Shown: positions 10,438-21,960, counted from the first letter of the stretch. The stretch is 64,000 nucleotides of DNA from Bagarius yarrelli (GCA_005784505.1 VCAZ01000113.1:767001-831000), one strand, 5' to 3'. The notes: generated by a model from the sequence alone, not told the origin. A program made the numbers and translations.

Positions 10438-11628
10438 CTAACCACAACCGAAATCCAAATTTAATTGCTCTGAATTCAATAATTTGGTTGATATCTGTTG
10501 TAGGATAAAGCAGAAAGACTCATAGGTTTGGCAAGCAATAGGTTGTTTGCACATATCTCTGCTGACGTGAAATGGATCTGGAGGGCGGAAGAAATGTTTC
10601 TATATAGGAATCGGTAGTATAAACTAAAATGCCTATGTTTTGCACTGTTTACGGATGCGCAAACACAAAAAAAAGAATCTGATTATGTTTTTCTTTGAAA
10701 ATTCTTAAACTGCTAAAATTGAAACATTCCGCTATGTCTTTGATTTGGTTTTTTACTCCCACCATCTGGATTTCTTTTGCTATTGTCTCTAAGGTTACGC
10801 TATCGGAACGCTATTGGAACGCTTCCTACAAGCGTCTTACTGTAAAGCATGTGTGAAATCGAAAAGTACCAGTGACACACTGTGGTAATTTAACCAATCA
10901 GGAGTTACAGAGGTTAGCATCCAGCCATGGTAAGTCAGGCTTCAAGCTAAGGCGCATAGACAGGGATGTCAGTGGTATAGCCACAAAATGGAGTGTTTCA
11001 TTCCCTGCAAGGTTGCATTCATTAATTTTAGAGACAAGCTGTGTTTAAATGCTATGGGACATGATGCCCACGGAGCCATATCACCAAGTCACAGTTTCCC
11101 TTGCAGCCAAACAAGGTGCCTAAAAATGAAAAGGACGCCAACTTTGCTTTGGCCCCTGCTTGGAGGCCCAAAGAGAAAAAAAATCCTTGGAGAAAAAAAA
11201 AACGCAAGGTGCACTTCCCTCTTCTCTGTTAGCATCGGGCTAGCTGGGACGGTTTCAATAGGGCTAAGCCCATCTTAACATTAATCTACATTTCACATCA
11301 GCTGCTGCTGGGCCTCAGCCGAGAGGTCACTGGCCATACGGCCACTGTTGTGATAGCTGCCCTAGCGTGCTCCACTCTTAAATCACACACAACACAATAG
11401 ATGCTCACATTTGTACTTGCTGGTTTCTTATATACTGGTTGCATGACACACTGTGCTATATATACATAATTATTTATAATTAAGAACCAATTAGAACAAA
11501 AATTGAATATTTGTATAAACTATGTTGTACAATGAATGACAAGAAATATAAGCATTCTGTAAATAAAGATACAAAGACTGGAAATGCAGACAATGTAGTT
11601 TGAAGGTAATTCGTCATCCCTTCCTCAG

Positions 11629-11805
11629 ATGGCGCTATATGCAGTGGTTGCCGTGGCTCTGTTTGGTTCCTGTTGGGCAGCTCCTCCAGTTGATTCCGAT
11701 CAAGTGAATTATGATGTGGATGTGGACACGTGGGATCTGAACACCTATGGAGAAACCTATGACTATGATGACTTGGATGAAGAAGTTGACAATGCTCGGA
11801 TTTCG
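11629..11805 (+). CDS. epyc: SLRP coding exon 1 (signal peptide and acidic segment)
   Basis: The acceptor TTCCTCAG is followed directly by the ATG, and the exon ends ATTTCG|GTTAGT in phase 0. It encodes MALYAVVAVALFGSCWAAPP, then a segment rich in Asp, Glu and Tyr (NYDVDVDTWD, ETYDYDDLDEE). The ATG at the exact exon start implies a separate upstream 5' UTR exon. Confidence 0.88.
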
Positions 11806-11905
11806 GTTAGTGTTGAAAACAATGTGTTAAAATTAGTCTTATAAACTGTGAAGTCTGTTTAATCTAATAATCTGAATCCAGTTGTATATTTAGCAATATA
11901 ACAGA

Positions 11906-11941
<36 letters not shown>

Positions 11942-14900
11942 AATATGGGCCCATAAATAATGAATAAGAATCTTGTCTCATTAAATTCTTTATCTAAATG
12001 TGGTATCAGAAAAAAAAAAGATAAGATACAGAAATGGTCAAGAGAAAATATTTGGCCAAATTATGTCCTTAAAAATTATGTTCATGAACATTACTTCCTT
12101 AGTTAGAAGGTTAAAACCAAAATGGTGCACCTGGTTGAAAAAAAAATCACTTGATCACTGAGGTGGAACTTTTCCTCAGGAGCCAAAAAGAAAGCTTCTT
12201 TGCAGATGGTCTCCACCAGCTTATCCATGGTTTGAAAAAGTGTGTTGCTATGGGTGAAGGATATGTAGAGAATGACTCAGATCAAAACCAATGTTCTATA
12301 ATTAACAAAAATGTGCAGTGTTACCCAAATAAGGATGGGTTTCCTCTTAAATCTGGTTCCTCCGAAGTGTCTTCCTCCTTAATCTAAGGATTCAATGTTA
12401 CTGCTTTCTGTGTAAAGCTGCTTTGAGAATGTCTATTGTTAAAAGCGCTATACAAATAAAATTTAATTAAATTTAATTGAATTAAATTTTTGTTTACATT
12501 ACATTCATTTTTAATGTGACAACATTAATTTCATGATCACCCCTTATACTATTGATAAGCATAATAATAAGTATGTTTTTTTGTATCTGCTTTCATGTCT
12601 TTAAGTTGGGTCAATGAGTCATCCAATGCTGAAATTGAGCATTAGCATGTGTTTAAGTATGACTGAAAAAAGTATATTTTCTTAAATTTTGAGGTTGGGA
12701 CCATGGCTTCTCCTGCAGTCAGTACTCATCTACCCCCTGAAAATGTTCCTGAAAACAAAACAGACGAAATGACACCCTTACCCCAGACCACCAGGCCAAC
12801 AATCCATCCGACTCTAGACTTCCAGGGTCCTGGACTTTTTGGTCCTGACACTGGCTTGGGTAAGTGGACATATTACAGACATACAGAAACATCCCCAAAC
12901 AACCCAACTTGCCTTTCTTTGTGAATATTCCACCATCTAGTGATGAAATCGGTTATTACAATGGCATGTATCTCCACAGGGATGCCTACTTGCCTGCTCT
13001 GTGTGTGCCTCAGCGGCAGTGTGTATTGCGATGATGCTGGTTTGACTGAGATCCCCCCACTGCCTAAAGACACCACACACCTCTACGCTCGCTTTAACAA
13101 GATTACTGCCGTCAAAGCAAAGGATTTTCTTAACCTAAGTAAGATATTAAGTATTTCTATAAAGCCAAAACTGTGCACTATGCCATTTAGGTACATTTGT
13201 AAACATGTATTATGTAAAATGTAACTACTCATTCTGGTCTAAAAGACTCGAACACTGTTCCAGCATGACACTGTCCCTGTGCACAAAACTCCTGGTGGAC
13301 CTGATTTTGCCAAGTAGGATGTGATCGTGAATTTATATTCCTTATTAATCCTGGATAAACATTTTAATCAACCAATCATAACAATCTAATGTCATCAGTG
13401 TGTGTCGACCAAACCCACCTCATTTTTAAATAAATGTATTACCACTTATGCACTTATGCACTTCTGGTTAGATGCTAACTGCATTTCATTGGCTCTGTAC
13501 ATGTACCTTGCACAATGACAATAAAGTTGAATCTAATCTAATCTAATCTAATTTTATTTTCGAATCTTTCCCTCCTTGTAAATCAAAATGTACTATTATA
13601 AATTTATTTAATGAATTAAAAATACTTAAATGACATATGTAATATATTACATGCTCTACTGAACAATTGCATAAAACATGTTAATGTGCAAACATTTTTT
13701 TTACCTTCATGATCAAAAATAGATGATCATCATTTCAGCCTATTTTACATTCAACTGTTCATTAGTGATCGTTTATGATTTACTGTCCATATTTATTTAA
13801 TTTGGTCAGTTTAATTTGGATCATTAATAATAAAAACAGTCTTAATACACTAATGCTGTTCCTTCACTATCATAAATTATTTTATTATAGCTTGTGTTAT
13901 TTCATGTTGTGATTCATCGTTAGTTTAGGAATCGTCATTGTCAGTAAACAGTTCCAGAATCAATGTATTATTAGTCTCAGCCAATAAGCTACCCTCAGCA
14001 TTAAGTTTTTTGTGGACAAAAAATAGAGAAAAATTTGACCGAAACACACTGATGACATCAGATGGTTATGAGTGGTTGATTGAAACCTTGATCCAAGATC
14101 AACAAAGGCTGTTAATAATCCAGGATCACATCCTACTTGGGAAAATCATGTCCACCTGGTGGACATTCTGTGTTAATGTATGATTGACACGAAAAAAACT
14201 ACTGAATATCTTATTTGTCTTATTTAGTAATATTTAGATTCAATCAAAATATAATCAGCTAATTATATAAAGATTAAACTTTTACAAGTCCTACATTTAA
14301 TCATTAGTTTTAAGATTTTTGGCCAGAAAAATGGACCTTTCTATATGAAAACTCAAAGGGAATTGACCTTGCTATGACTTGAGCCCATGTCTGTAGTAAA
14401 CCTGTATTTCGATAGACTGTATTTCAATGCTTATTAAAATTATTTATCACTTTTAGCAACTATAAAATTATTTAGAAGCAGCAATTTTTTTCCACTGTTA
14501 TTAGATCAGTTGAAGCGAATTGACCTAACAGGGAATCAGATTTACAAGCTGGATGATGACACCTTCCACAAGCTCCCACAGCTCCAGGACCTATTTTTAG
14601 CTGACAACAGAATCCCATCCCTGCCTGAGCTTCCAGTCACTATGCGGTACATCGACGTACGCAATAACCATCTGACGAGTGCCGGCATGCACAGAGAAGC
14701 CTTTAAGGCAAGTAGTAAATGCTATAAAGAGTAACAGACCATATAAGTACATGAAAGTTTTCAAACCACAAGAGACGTTTAGATTGTTGGTGTAAGATGT
14801 TTTCTAATGTAGAATGTTTTATCCTTTTCTCAAGAGAAGTGAAATTGTAGTTTCAACCTGTTCAGCCACTTAAACAGGAACAGGACCTACTGACCTGTGC

Positions 14901-17900
14901 AAGCAATCATTTAATCAGCCACTTATGTGATGCAGATAAAGACTAAACATCAAATAAAAAATATATTAGTTGGTGGGTCAAAAGTTTAAGAAATGACTAA
15001 ACACTATATATCATTTCTAAGGTCCAAAATATAAACCCACAGTAGCCTCAGAATACTGCTTCTGTCTGACTGATAGCATGACCTGGCCTTCAGTTATTGT
15101 AGCAGATCCCCTTCACTGCAGAATGCCTACCACAGGAGACTTTTTGAATGGGCTAGAAACAGAAACTAAGCCAGAAGACACAGAATTAGAATAAATCAAT
15201 AAAATTCTGCATTGTGAATTTATGGAGGTTCTCCAACATTGCATCAAGACAGAGATGCTTTCTACATTTCGGGCATGTTGGCTGTTGTTGCAATCTAATT
15301 GTGGTTGTTCCTTACACACACCTGCAGTGTTATTGATTTAGTTTAAGACTCAATAAATTTGATCAAACCCTGGTACGTATAGGCTAAAATGCATGCCCAG
15401 GTTACTTTCTAGTAACCTAGATTTACCATCAGGGGGCCTGCTTTGCGGTCTTTAAGACAACTTCTACAATTTCTATGGCCATCATGGAATGCCAGATGAT
15501 GATGATGATGATGGGTGCATTTATTTAGATATGGAGGAAGCGAGATAAATGGAAGATAGCGATGGAATACATGTGGAGCCAATGGATCACATATGTGGAA
15601 GGGCTAGCGAATCACGGAGGACGTAGAAGAACAAGAGGCAGTCCACAGAGCCAGTGGTGATGGCCATAAGAGAGAATCTAAAGTCAGGAAACAGGAACTG
15701 GAAAGCAGGAAGTTAGCAAGGCAAGATGCATGTCTAGCATAACCTCGTAGTCTAGCATGAATACCGAAGTCTAAGATCAGACAGTGAGGGTAAAAGTGAT
15801 TAGGAAATGACTAACAGGTGGTTACAATTAGAACTCTGGTGATTGTGTGATTTGTGTGTTAGAAGGATTCGCTGAGGAGATAGGTGTTACCGTAACAATG
15901 AAAAACAACCTTGCCTAGTTTCAGACTAAACTGTTAAGCATGAATACTTGTTCCAACATTAACTGGAGCTGTGCAAACTCTATTATCAGTTAAGTGGTTC
16001 AATTAATTCAAATCTCGAATAAGTGAAAGCAGATTTGTATTTCTAATAATGTTAAAAATCTAAAGTATATTAATCATTAAAAATCAGGCTACCAAAATAG
16101 GTAAAATTACATTTTAAAAAAATTAACAGAATCTAGGGATCAGCTCATCTTTATGACCGAACTGGTCTAATGTGACTAATTTCCAGTTTCTGCATGCATT
16201 AAATGCACTAGGGTTATTATTAAAAGTTATACTGACTTTAACTAGCATACATTCACTCTTGATACTAATAGAAATTTGGTTTATTTAACTGCAAATCAAA
16301 CACTTGATATAATTTCCATTCTATTGATCCTACAGGTGGGCCAGACATTAAACTAGTGAATAATCAGCTATACACCCAACTTTTTTGGTAATGAAAGGCT
16401 AGCGAAACATTATGTATTTAGAAGCATAAATAAAACGCATTTAATACAGTGTTATAGAATAAAGTGCAGCACAGCATGGTAAAGACGCAGAGAAATATGC
16501 AGTAATTACTTCAGGATAAAACAAGAGTCGGCCTAATGAACACATAATATAGCACAATATACGCATGTAACAGAATATAAACTAGAAATGAGCAGTATAT
16601 TTATCTTGATGCATTTTGCATTACTTATCCAGCACCTATATTTACATTTATTATATTGATTCAACTAAGCATCTGAGGATATGGGGCCTTCCGCTAGGGC
16701 CCAGCAGTGGCAAATTTGTGGTTTGGGGATTCATCATTTCTTCCTATCAGTAGACCAACACCTTAACCACTGCGATACCACCTGCCGTTTTCTTTATATC
16801 AGCATGTGAGGTCTTTTGTGGGAAGTTATAACTATAACCCGGGCAACGGGATTGCAGTGGTTTAGCTTATGAAGTATTTGGTGGTTGAACGACCTTTTGC
16901 CTAGTTTGTTTAATTTAAATTGGTGTTATGGATAGCAGTGTGTTAAGAAGTCGCTAAAGTCAACATCGTTATCATTATTTGTAGAAAGACAATTAAAGTG
17001 AAGGTAACATTAGCTAGCTACCGTCCTTCACTTTTATTTATATTTTTTGAGCTACGTAGTTTCGAGGAAATAAACTATTAACCAATTTTTTAAACCAAAA
17101 GCTTTAAGATATCTGGATACTGTAATTTCAGTTAAAGCTCCAAAGGTTTTGGCTTACATTACTTGTTTTTGCTTATTGATATTCATTCGAAAACCCAGTT
17201 ACCTAAAAAATTAACCATGTATTCCTTCTTGTTTTCATTGCCTCAGACATCGCTGCTGCTGACAAGGCAATTATCATGTGAAGTGTAAATATTTAGCAAG
17301 AAAAATGCTTTATCTTGTGTAGGACCTTAAATTAAAAGTTGCATTGTCTTCCAGTCTTTTGTACTTTGCAAAGGTAATTGAAAATAATGTAAAGAAGTTG
17401 TCTGTTTCATTAAAAAGCACTCTAATTTAATTGTATTAAAAAAGCCTCCATTACGTCACTCATGAGTGCAGGGGGGCCTAAGCTGAATTTTATTTGAAAC
17501 GAATAACAAAATAAATTATTAAAAGTTAAAAGGTTCAATTTGATGAAAAATGTAAAAAAAAAATTGTCATGTTTTTTTAGCTGTTTTAGCTATATTTGCA
17601 CACTAAATCTATAATAAATCAATTTTACAGCATTGGTTAGATAATATCCAATAATTAACCCTTTGTTACAGTTTTAAACCTGTAAGATTGCTTAGGCATT
17701 CATTTGCACTTTAACATTCAAAGTACTTTGTGGTATAATTGATGTTGTGTACTGAAAAACCAGCAAACAGTATAGCATAGTTTAGTTTACATCAGGTTTC
17801 GTAACTTATCTTTATCTCGCTGGAGGGGGGGTTCTCTTCCTCAGTTTTCTTCTTTTTTTCTTTTCTCTGTCCTTCTTCGTGACATGAATGAGAAGTTTGC

Positions 17901-20049
17901 TGCAGTGTCGCCGCTTCTTAAGTCAACTTTAATAACTTAAACGTAATGGCTGTTCACGCATCCTGCCGCTCCTTAATATAACTTTGCATTTGTTTTTTTT
18001 TTAAATTGATATAGCTTTTTTTGTATAATTTCCATTGTCTATTGACATATTTTAAAAAATATATTTTCATTTTATGTAGCCTACTCTTGGTGGCCCTCTG
18101 GTGTCCGCAGGGGCCCTAACAGCTGCTGAGTTTACTTATTCTCTGGGCTGGGGGAATAGCTAAAACAGCTACAAACATTTAAAATAGTATTTAGAATAAA
18201 TATTCGCCATTGTAAAATTACAAAGACATTTTTCATCAAATGGAACCTTTTTTTTTAGTTAAAAGATGATCTCTAATAAGGTCTGGAAAACATTTTAAAC
18301 AAATGTCCCAACCTTGTTGAATTGTTTCAGCGAAGCTTTTATTTGGCCGCCATAAAGACATGCTTGGCCATGTCACATATCCTTCACCTCATTTTTTAAA
18401 ATCCCTCAACAGGAAATGAAAGACTTGCAGTTCCTGTACCTGTCAAACAACCGACTAGACTACATTCCTGTCCCGCTTCCTGAGAGCCTACAAGTGCTAC
18501 ATTTGCAGGTTCCACACTCATGCATTCTCCATTAACTTTGCTCTAATATTACTGGTCAAGACATGAAAGCTATGCAAAACTACACTACATAGCCAACACT
18601 ATATAGACACCTTATCAGCACAACCACATAAATGTGTGTTTCCCAGATTGTTAGCAAAAGATGAAGGCACACAGCTTATTCCCTTACTGGAACTAAGAGA
18701 CACAAACACTGTCCCAGCATGACAATGGGATGAGCTCTATAAAAGCATGGTTTGAAACAGTTAATGTGAATCTTAATTTCAAAATGTTTGGTTTATTTTA
18801 CAACGTTTGAAAATTGGCATATAATTAAGGGACAATTCATCCATATATCCATATATATATCTATATATCTATATAATATTTTTGTCCATGTAATGTATAT
18901 ATGCCAGCTCTCTACTGTGGTCTTGAAATTTACAATCTTATAGCACATCATAAAACGGCCCTACATAACCAACTATCTAATAAAAAAAGAATCTATCATA
19001 GCTATAAAACCATGGATTTTGCAGCACAAGCTGCAGTGAGTGTAAAATTTTTAATTTAATTCAATTTAATTTAATTTGTATAGCGCTTTTTACAATGCTC
19101 TTTGTCACAAAGCAGCTGTACACAAGCAAAGAGATTATAAAATGCAAATGAATCAAAAATTAGTTTGTCCCTGATAAGCAAGCTGAAAATTTCGAATTTT
19201 GATTATTTAAGTAAGTGCAACATGCATCATTAGTGACACACAACTCTATCGATTGTGGAATATTAAAACCAGTTGTCATTAATGTTTAAATACAACCATC
19301 AAGCCTATTTTTAAATGTAGTAAGAATTGATTTCGGGGTTTTATATTGAGCTAAAGCCTTAATAGGTCATTCTGTATGAGAAATATTTTTTAAACTGGAC
19401 TTATAATTATAATAAAATGTCTTTCTGCAAAGGCAGTGAATCACTTTTTTAAATAATTGTCAGGTCACATGACAGTGACACCAGTTTGGAACTCCTCGAT
19501 TTAGCTAGTAACCACCTTGAAAATATTAAAAAACAAATAATACTATAAATTTCCTCCACAATTTTATAACATCCCCCTGTCACATATGTTTTAAAGGAAA
19601 AATGAAGTGCTGTGAGTTTTAAAGTCCAATAATGGCATATTGTTTTATATAATAATTAAAACCATATTGTAACTTAATGCAAACCTATTAAGTATTTAAC
19701 ATCTAATATGTGGGTATTCATGTGTGTGGGGCTTTTCTTAGAGACTAATTTGAAAGATTTTATTTTAATATATATATATTTTTAAAATGTCGATTCAAAT
19801 CCAAGTTAAATAAAAAAGCTAGACAATTTTAGTATGTTGTTTAATTTTATGGCGAATTAATCACCTTCCTGTTTTTAGAACAACAACATCCAGAGCTTAA
19901 ATGAAGACACATTCTGCAACAGCCACGACCTAAGCTACATACGCAAACCTCTGGAAGACATTCGATTGGACGGGAACCCGGTGGATGTGAACCGGTATGC
20001 TTGGGCTTATGTCTGCCTGCCAAGAATGCCTGTGGGAAACTCACACTGA
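11629..20049 (+). CDS. epyc: class III small leucine-rich repeat proteoglycan, best fit epiphycan (opticin the alternative)
   Basis: Six coding exons (11629-11805, 12694-12859, 12980-13138, 14505-14707, 18413-18508, 19879-20049) join in phase to 972 bp, 323 residues. The secreted matrix protein has: a signal peptide (about 1-18); an acidic Tyr-rich segment at 25-55, a likely Tyr-sulfation region; a Thr/Pro-rich linker with one N-glycosylation site (Asn80); the cap Cys119-x2-Cys-x-Cys-x6-Cys131, diagnostic for class III SLRPs; LRRs over about 135-300 (LPQLQDLFLADNRI, LQFLYLSNNRLDYIP); and a C-terminal Cys280/Cys313 pair. Epiphycan (322 residues in human) is favoured by KLPQL, LPELP, LHLQNNNI and EDTFCN. 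Opticin-like traits include CVCLSGSVYCDD, DVRNN and LQFLYLS. Family membership is secure; the ortholog call is about 65:35. No lumican, keratocan, decorin, PRELP or fibromodulin neighbour is in the window to settle it. Confidence 0.9.
11909..11937. repeat. (TC)n microsatellite in SLRP intron 1
   Basis: About 14 uninterrupted TC units. Confidence 0.95.
12325..12487 (+). repeat. LINE/SINE 3' tail repeat in SLRP intron 1
   Basis: The segment reads TCTGGTTCCTCCGAAGTG, then GTGTAAAGCTGCTTTGAGA, then AAAAGCGCTATACAAATAAA with trailing AATTT units. This is a widespread fish retroposon tail. A complementary copy lies at 19055-19125. Confidence 0.65.
12694..12859 (+). CDS. epyc: SLRP coding exon 2 (Thr/Pro-rich linker)
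   Basis: The acceptor is TTTTGAG|GTTGGG and the donor GGCTTGG|GTAAGT. It is entered in phase 0 and left in phase 1. It encodes VGTMASPAVSTHLPP, an NKT sequon, TTRPTIHPT and FGPDTGL just before the Cys cap, a layout shared by epiphycan and opticin. Confidence 0.88.
12980..13138 (+). CDS. epyc: SLRP coding exon 3 (N-terminal Cys cap)
   Basis: The acceptor is TCTCCACAG and the donor CCTAA|GTAAGA. It encodes MPTCLLCVCLSGSVYCDD, then IPPLPKDTTHLYARFNKI. The C-x2-C-x-C-x6-C spacing marks class III SLRPs. The preceding intron is only 120 bp. Confidence 0.92.
13283..14170. repeat. fold-back (long inverted repeat) element in SLRP intron 3
   Basis: The left arm (about 13283-13425) and right arm (about 14020-14170) are imperfect complements over roughly 140 bp. 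CCAAGTAGGATGTGATC on the left pairs with GATCACATCCTACTTGG on the right. AATGTCATCAGTGTGTGTCG pairs with the complement of CGAAACACACTGATGACATC. The loop is about 600 bp and contains a retroposon tail at 13480-13556. The structure resembles a MITE or fold-back element. Confidence 0.75.
13480..13556 (+). repeat. retroposon tail with (ATCTA)n end
   Basis: It contains CATTTCATTGGCTCTGTACA and ACCTTGCACAATGACAATAA, then GAATCTAATCTAATCTAA. Complementary copies of the core occur at 20815-20872 and 24612-24665. Confidence 0.65.
14505..14707 (+). CDS. epyc: SLRP coding exon 4 (central LRRs)
   Basis: The acceptor is TTATTAG and the split codon restores Asn. It encodes LKRIDLTGNQIYKLDDDTF, LPQLQDLFLADNRIPSLPEL and RYIDVRNNHL, ending EAFK. 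The donor appears to be AAG|GCAAGT, a GC donor. The exon-6-family boundary after EAFK and the phase of the next exon support this site. Confidence 0.92.
14708..16640. other. SLRP intron 4, first part
   Basis: No repeat family is recognised except a short (GAT)n run at about 15496-15512. Confidence 0.45.
16641..16790 (-). mobile_element. SINE family A, degenerate copy in SLRP intron 4
   Basis: Minus-strand SINE with GGGCCCAGCAGTGGCAAATT body and AACACCTTAACCACTGCGAT complementing the A-box region. The tail is eroded. Confidence 0.7.
16791..18412. other. SLRP intron 4, second part
   Basis: AT-rich, with no recognisable element. Confidence 0.45.
18413..18508 (+). CDS. epyc: SLRP coding exon 5 (LRR)
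   Basis: The acceptor is CTCAACAG and the donor TTGCAG|GTTCCA. It holds 32 whole codons, phase 0 at both ends: EMKDLQFLYLSNNRLDYIP followed by LPESLQVLHLQ. Confidence 0.92.
18580..18760. repeat. Tc1/mariner-derived non-autonomous repeat fragment in SLRP intron 5
   Basis: It starts with a CACTATATAGACACC-like TIR and includes AAACACTGTCCCAGCATGAC, a relic of the transposase FQHD motif. It resembles parts of the elements at 13246-13283 and 29083-29965. Confidence 0.5.
19055..19125 (-). repeat. LINE/SINE 3' tail repeat in SLRP intron 5
   Basis: AATTTAATTTGTATAGCGCT and then CACAAAGCAGCTGT complement the tail seen at 12325-12487. Confidence 0.65.
19879..20049 (+). CDS. epyc: SLRP coding exon 6 (last LRR, C-terminal cap, stop)
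   Basis: The acceptor is CTGTTTTTAG. It encodes NNNIQSLNEDTFCN, PLEDIRLDGNPVD and AYVCLPRMPVG, with TGA at 20047-20049. LEDIRLDGNP and CLPR are hallmark C-terminal motifs of class III SLRPs. Confidence 0.94.
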   Translation, partial: NNNIQSLNEDTFCNSHDLSYIRKPLEDIRLDGNPVDVNRYAWAYVCLPRMPVGNSH

Positions 20050-20381
20050 GGGTAAAAGAACATATGGCTACTTGACTGCCTCTGCTGCAGTTGTAACATG
20101 TGCTGTGAGAACCACTGTATTAGGTAATATCACTCTATCTGCCCTGAATCATTTACTCATCTGACCACTCAAAATGCCCCATTAATAGACAGAAAATATT
20201 TTAGCCTCATTACAGTATCTTTTACCCACATATTATTACTGTATTTTATTTTTATTATGTTACATAATATGCTTCAATTACTTAAATTGCTGCTTAATAT
20301 CAGACACCTAAAAAATGTACCCTCAATTTGCTTTTTTGTTTAAAATTGTAACACGTTTTTACCTCTAGGAATGAGTGTGAT

Positions 20382-20387
20382 AATAAA
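20382..20387 (+). promoter_or_regulatory. epyc: candidate poly(A) signal of the SLRP gene
   Basis: The first clean AATAAA on the plus strand is 333 bp after the stop codon. Whether this hexamer is used cannot be judged from sequence alone. Confidence 0.4.
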
Positions 20388-20800
20388 GCTTCACTGTCTC
20401 ACTCAGAGGCCTAACTTACTAATGACCACACGGTGGCGTTCAGCGTCTTTTTTGATGGTGTTACAGATGAGCAGGTACTCTTTGCTCAGCCTCCACACAT
20501 GGATCACATTATACATCACATCATTTTACCGAGCACTAATAAATATGTCTTCCTGCATTGTTTTAAAACAGTTCTGCGAGTTCCTCTTAGACTGGGTATC
20601 CTTAAATCCTAAATATTAAAGATGGAGTTATTTCAGCTCATCTGCTTATGTGGCACAGGTGGTTTTAAGGTATTGCTTAGCAACTCTTAAGTATTTATAG
20701 TATGATTCAATCATACACGTACACAGACGTGTAGCGATGGTGCGGGCTAAGAAGGCAATTGCCTGGGACCTCGCATTTTAAGGAGCCCCTGGCAGCATAC
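20388..20800. other. region just downstream of the SLRP gene
   Basis: No further exon or repeat is recognised. Confidence 0.4.
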
Positions 20801-20807
20801 TTTTTTT

Positions 20808-20945
20808 TTATATATTCAACTTCATTGTCATTGTGCAAGGTACATGTACAGAGCCAATGAAATGCATTTTTCGCATATCCCATCTGAGTAAGTTGGGGTC
20901 AGAGCGCAGGGTCAGCTATGATTTTAAACAAGCAGAAATGTCATT
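20808..20945 (-). repeat. retroposon tail fragment
   Basis: TTCAACTTCATTGTCATTGT and CAAGGTACATGTACAGAGCC complement the tail at 13480-13556. The following AGTTGGGGTCAGAGCGCAGG also occurs in complement within the SINE B copy at 21670-21960, linking the two pieces to one family. Confidence 0.6.
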
Positions 20946-21362
20946 ATTAATATAATATGGAGCAATATATCCGCATCCCCCCCCAGGGGGCACCCTTACG
21001 CTTTGCACTGGCTGTGATAGTTTTTTCTTCGTTGTAATGCGACGGCCGCCATTTTCAAACTAGCACAGAGCTTCTGATAATTTAATCATATTGAAGACTG
21101 GCAGCCAGAAGCCGAAAAAGCAGAAAGAGGAAACATGGCAGCGGAAATAATAGAGCTATAAATTATTTAAGAATAATATGACAAACAAATGTTTTGGTTG
21201 TTAATTCAGCTTATTTTTAATTAATTATTTGCAAAATGAATTATCTGTAACTGGTAGAAGTTTTATTACTAATAGAGTTACTGGGTAACAGGTTATTGTG
21301 GGTTACACTTAGCAGTAGCAATCTGTTACTGTAGATATGAAGCTCGTGCTGTATCTTTTAGA

Positions 21363-21533
21363 ACATTTACAGCATTTGGCAGATGCTCTTATCCAGAGCA
21401 ACTTACATTTTATACAACTGAGCAATTAGGGGTTAAGGGCCTTGCTCAGGGACCCAGCGGTTGCTTGGTGGAGCTAAGAATCAAACCCACAATCTTGGTG
21501 TTGGCAGTCCAACACCTTAACCATGAGCCCGTC
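21363..21533 (-). mobile_element. SINE family A copy
   Basis: Near-complete minus-strand copy: TTTACAGCATTTGGCAGATG tail complement, GGGGTTAAGGGCCTTGCTCA body and AACACCTTAACCATGAG head complement. Confidence 0.85.
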
Positions 21534-21669
21534 TATCTTTGTAACAATAACCAGACTTGTGACACGTTTATTGCAAGTGGAAGAAAACCGGTGGAGAGAG
21601 GGTAATCATGGCGTAAGGGGACTGAAGCTTAAGTTGATTAGAAAAAATGGGGCCGAGGTAAGGAAGAGA

Positions 21670-21960
21670 TCGGGAGCAGTGGTGGCTCATTGAGTTGTTG
21701 ATCTGAAAACCAGGAACAGCTAGGTTCAAGCGCCATCATTGTCAGCTTAAGTTGTTGATTGGAAGACCAGGAAGACCTGGGTTTAAGCCCCACCATCACC
21801 AACCAGCCATTGTTTGGTCCTTAAGCAAGAACCTTAAACCTTTTTTGCTCCAGGGGCGCTGTATCATAGCTGACCCTGTGCTCTGACCCCAACTTACTAA
21901 GATGGGATATGTGAAGAAAGAATTTCACTGTGCTGTGGAAAAAGTCTAAATGACAAAAAT
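21670..21960 (+). mobile_element. SINE family B, with duplicated head
   Basis: The head AGCAGTGGTGGCTCATTGAG and B-box-like GGTTCAAGCGCCATC are followed by a second partial head ending GGGTTTAAGCCCCACC, then a body with CTGACCCTGTGCTCTGACCC. A related double-headed copy lies at 51722-51875. Confidence 0.7.

Noticed and set aside
10988..11278. 96-codon plus-strand ORF upstream of the SLRP gene, faintly gag-like (NAMGHDAHGA)
   Set aside because: The resemblance is too weak and no other retroelement part is adjacent.
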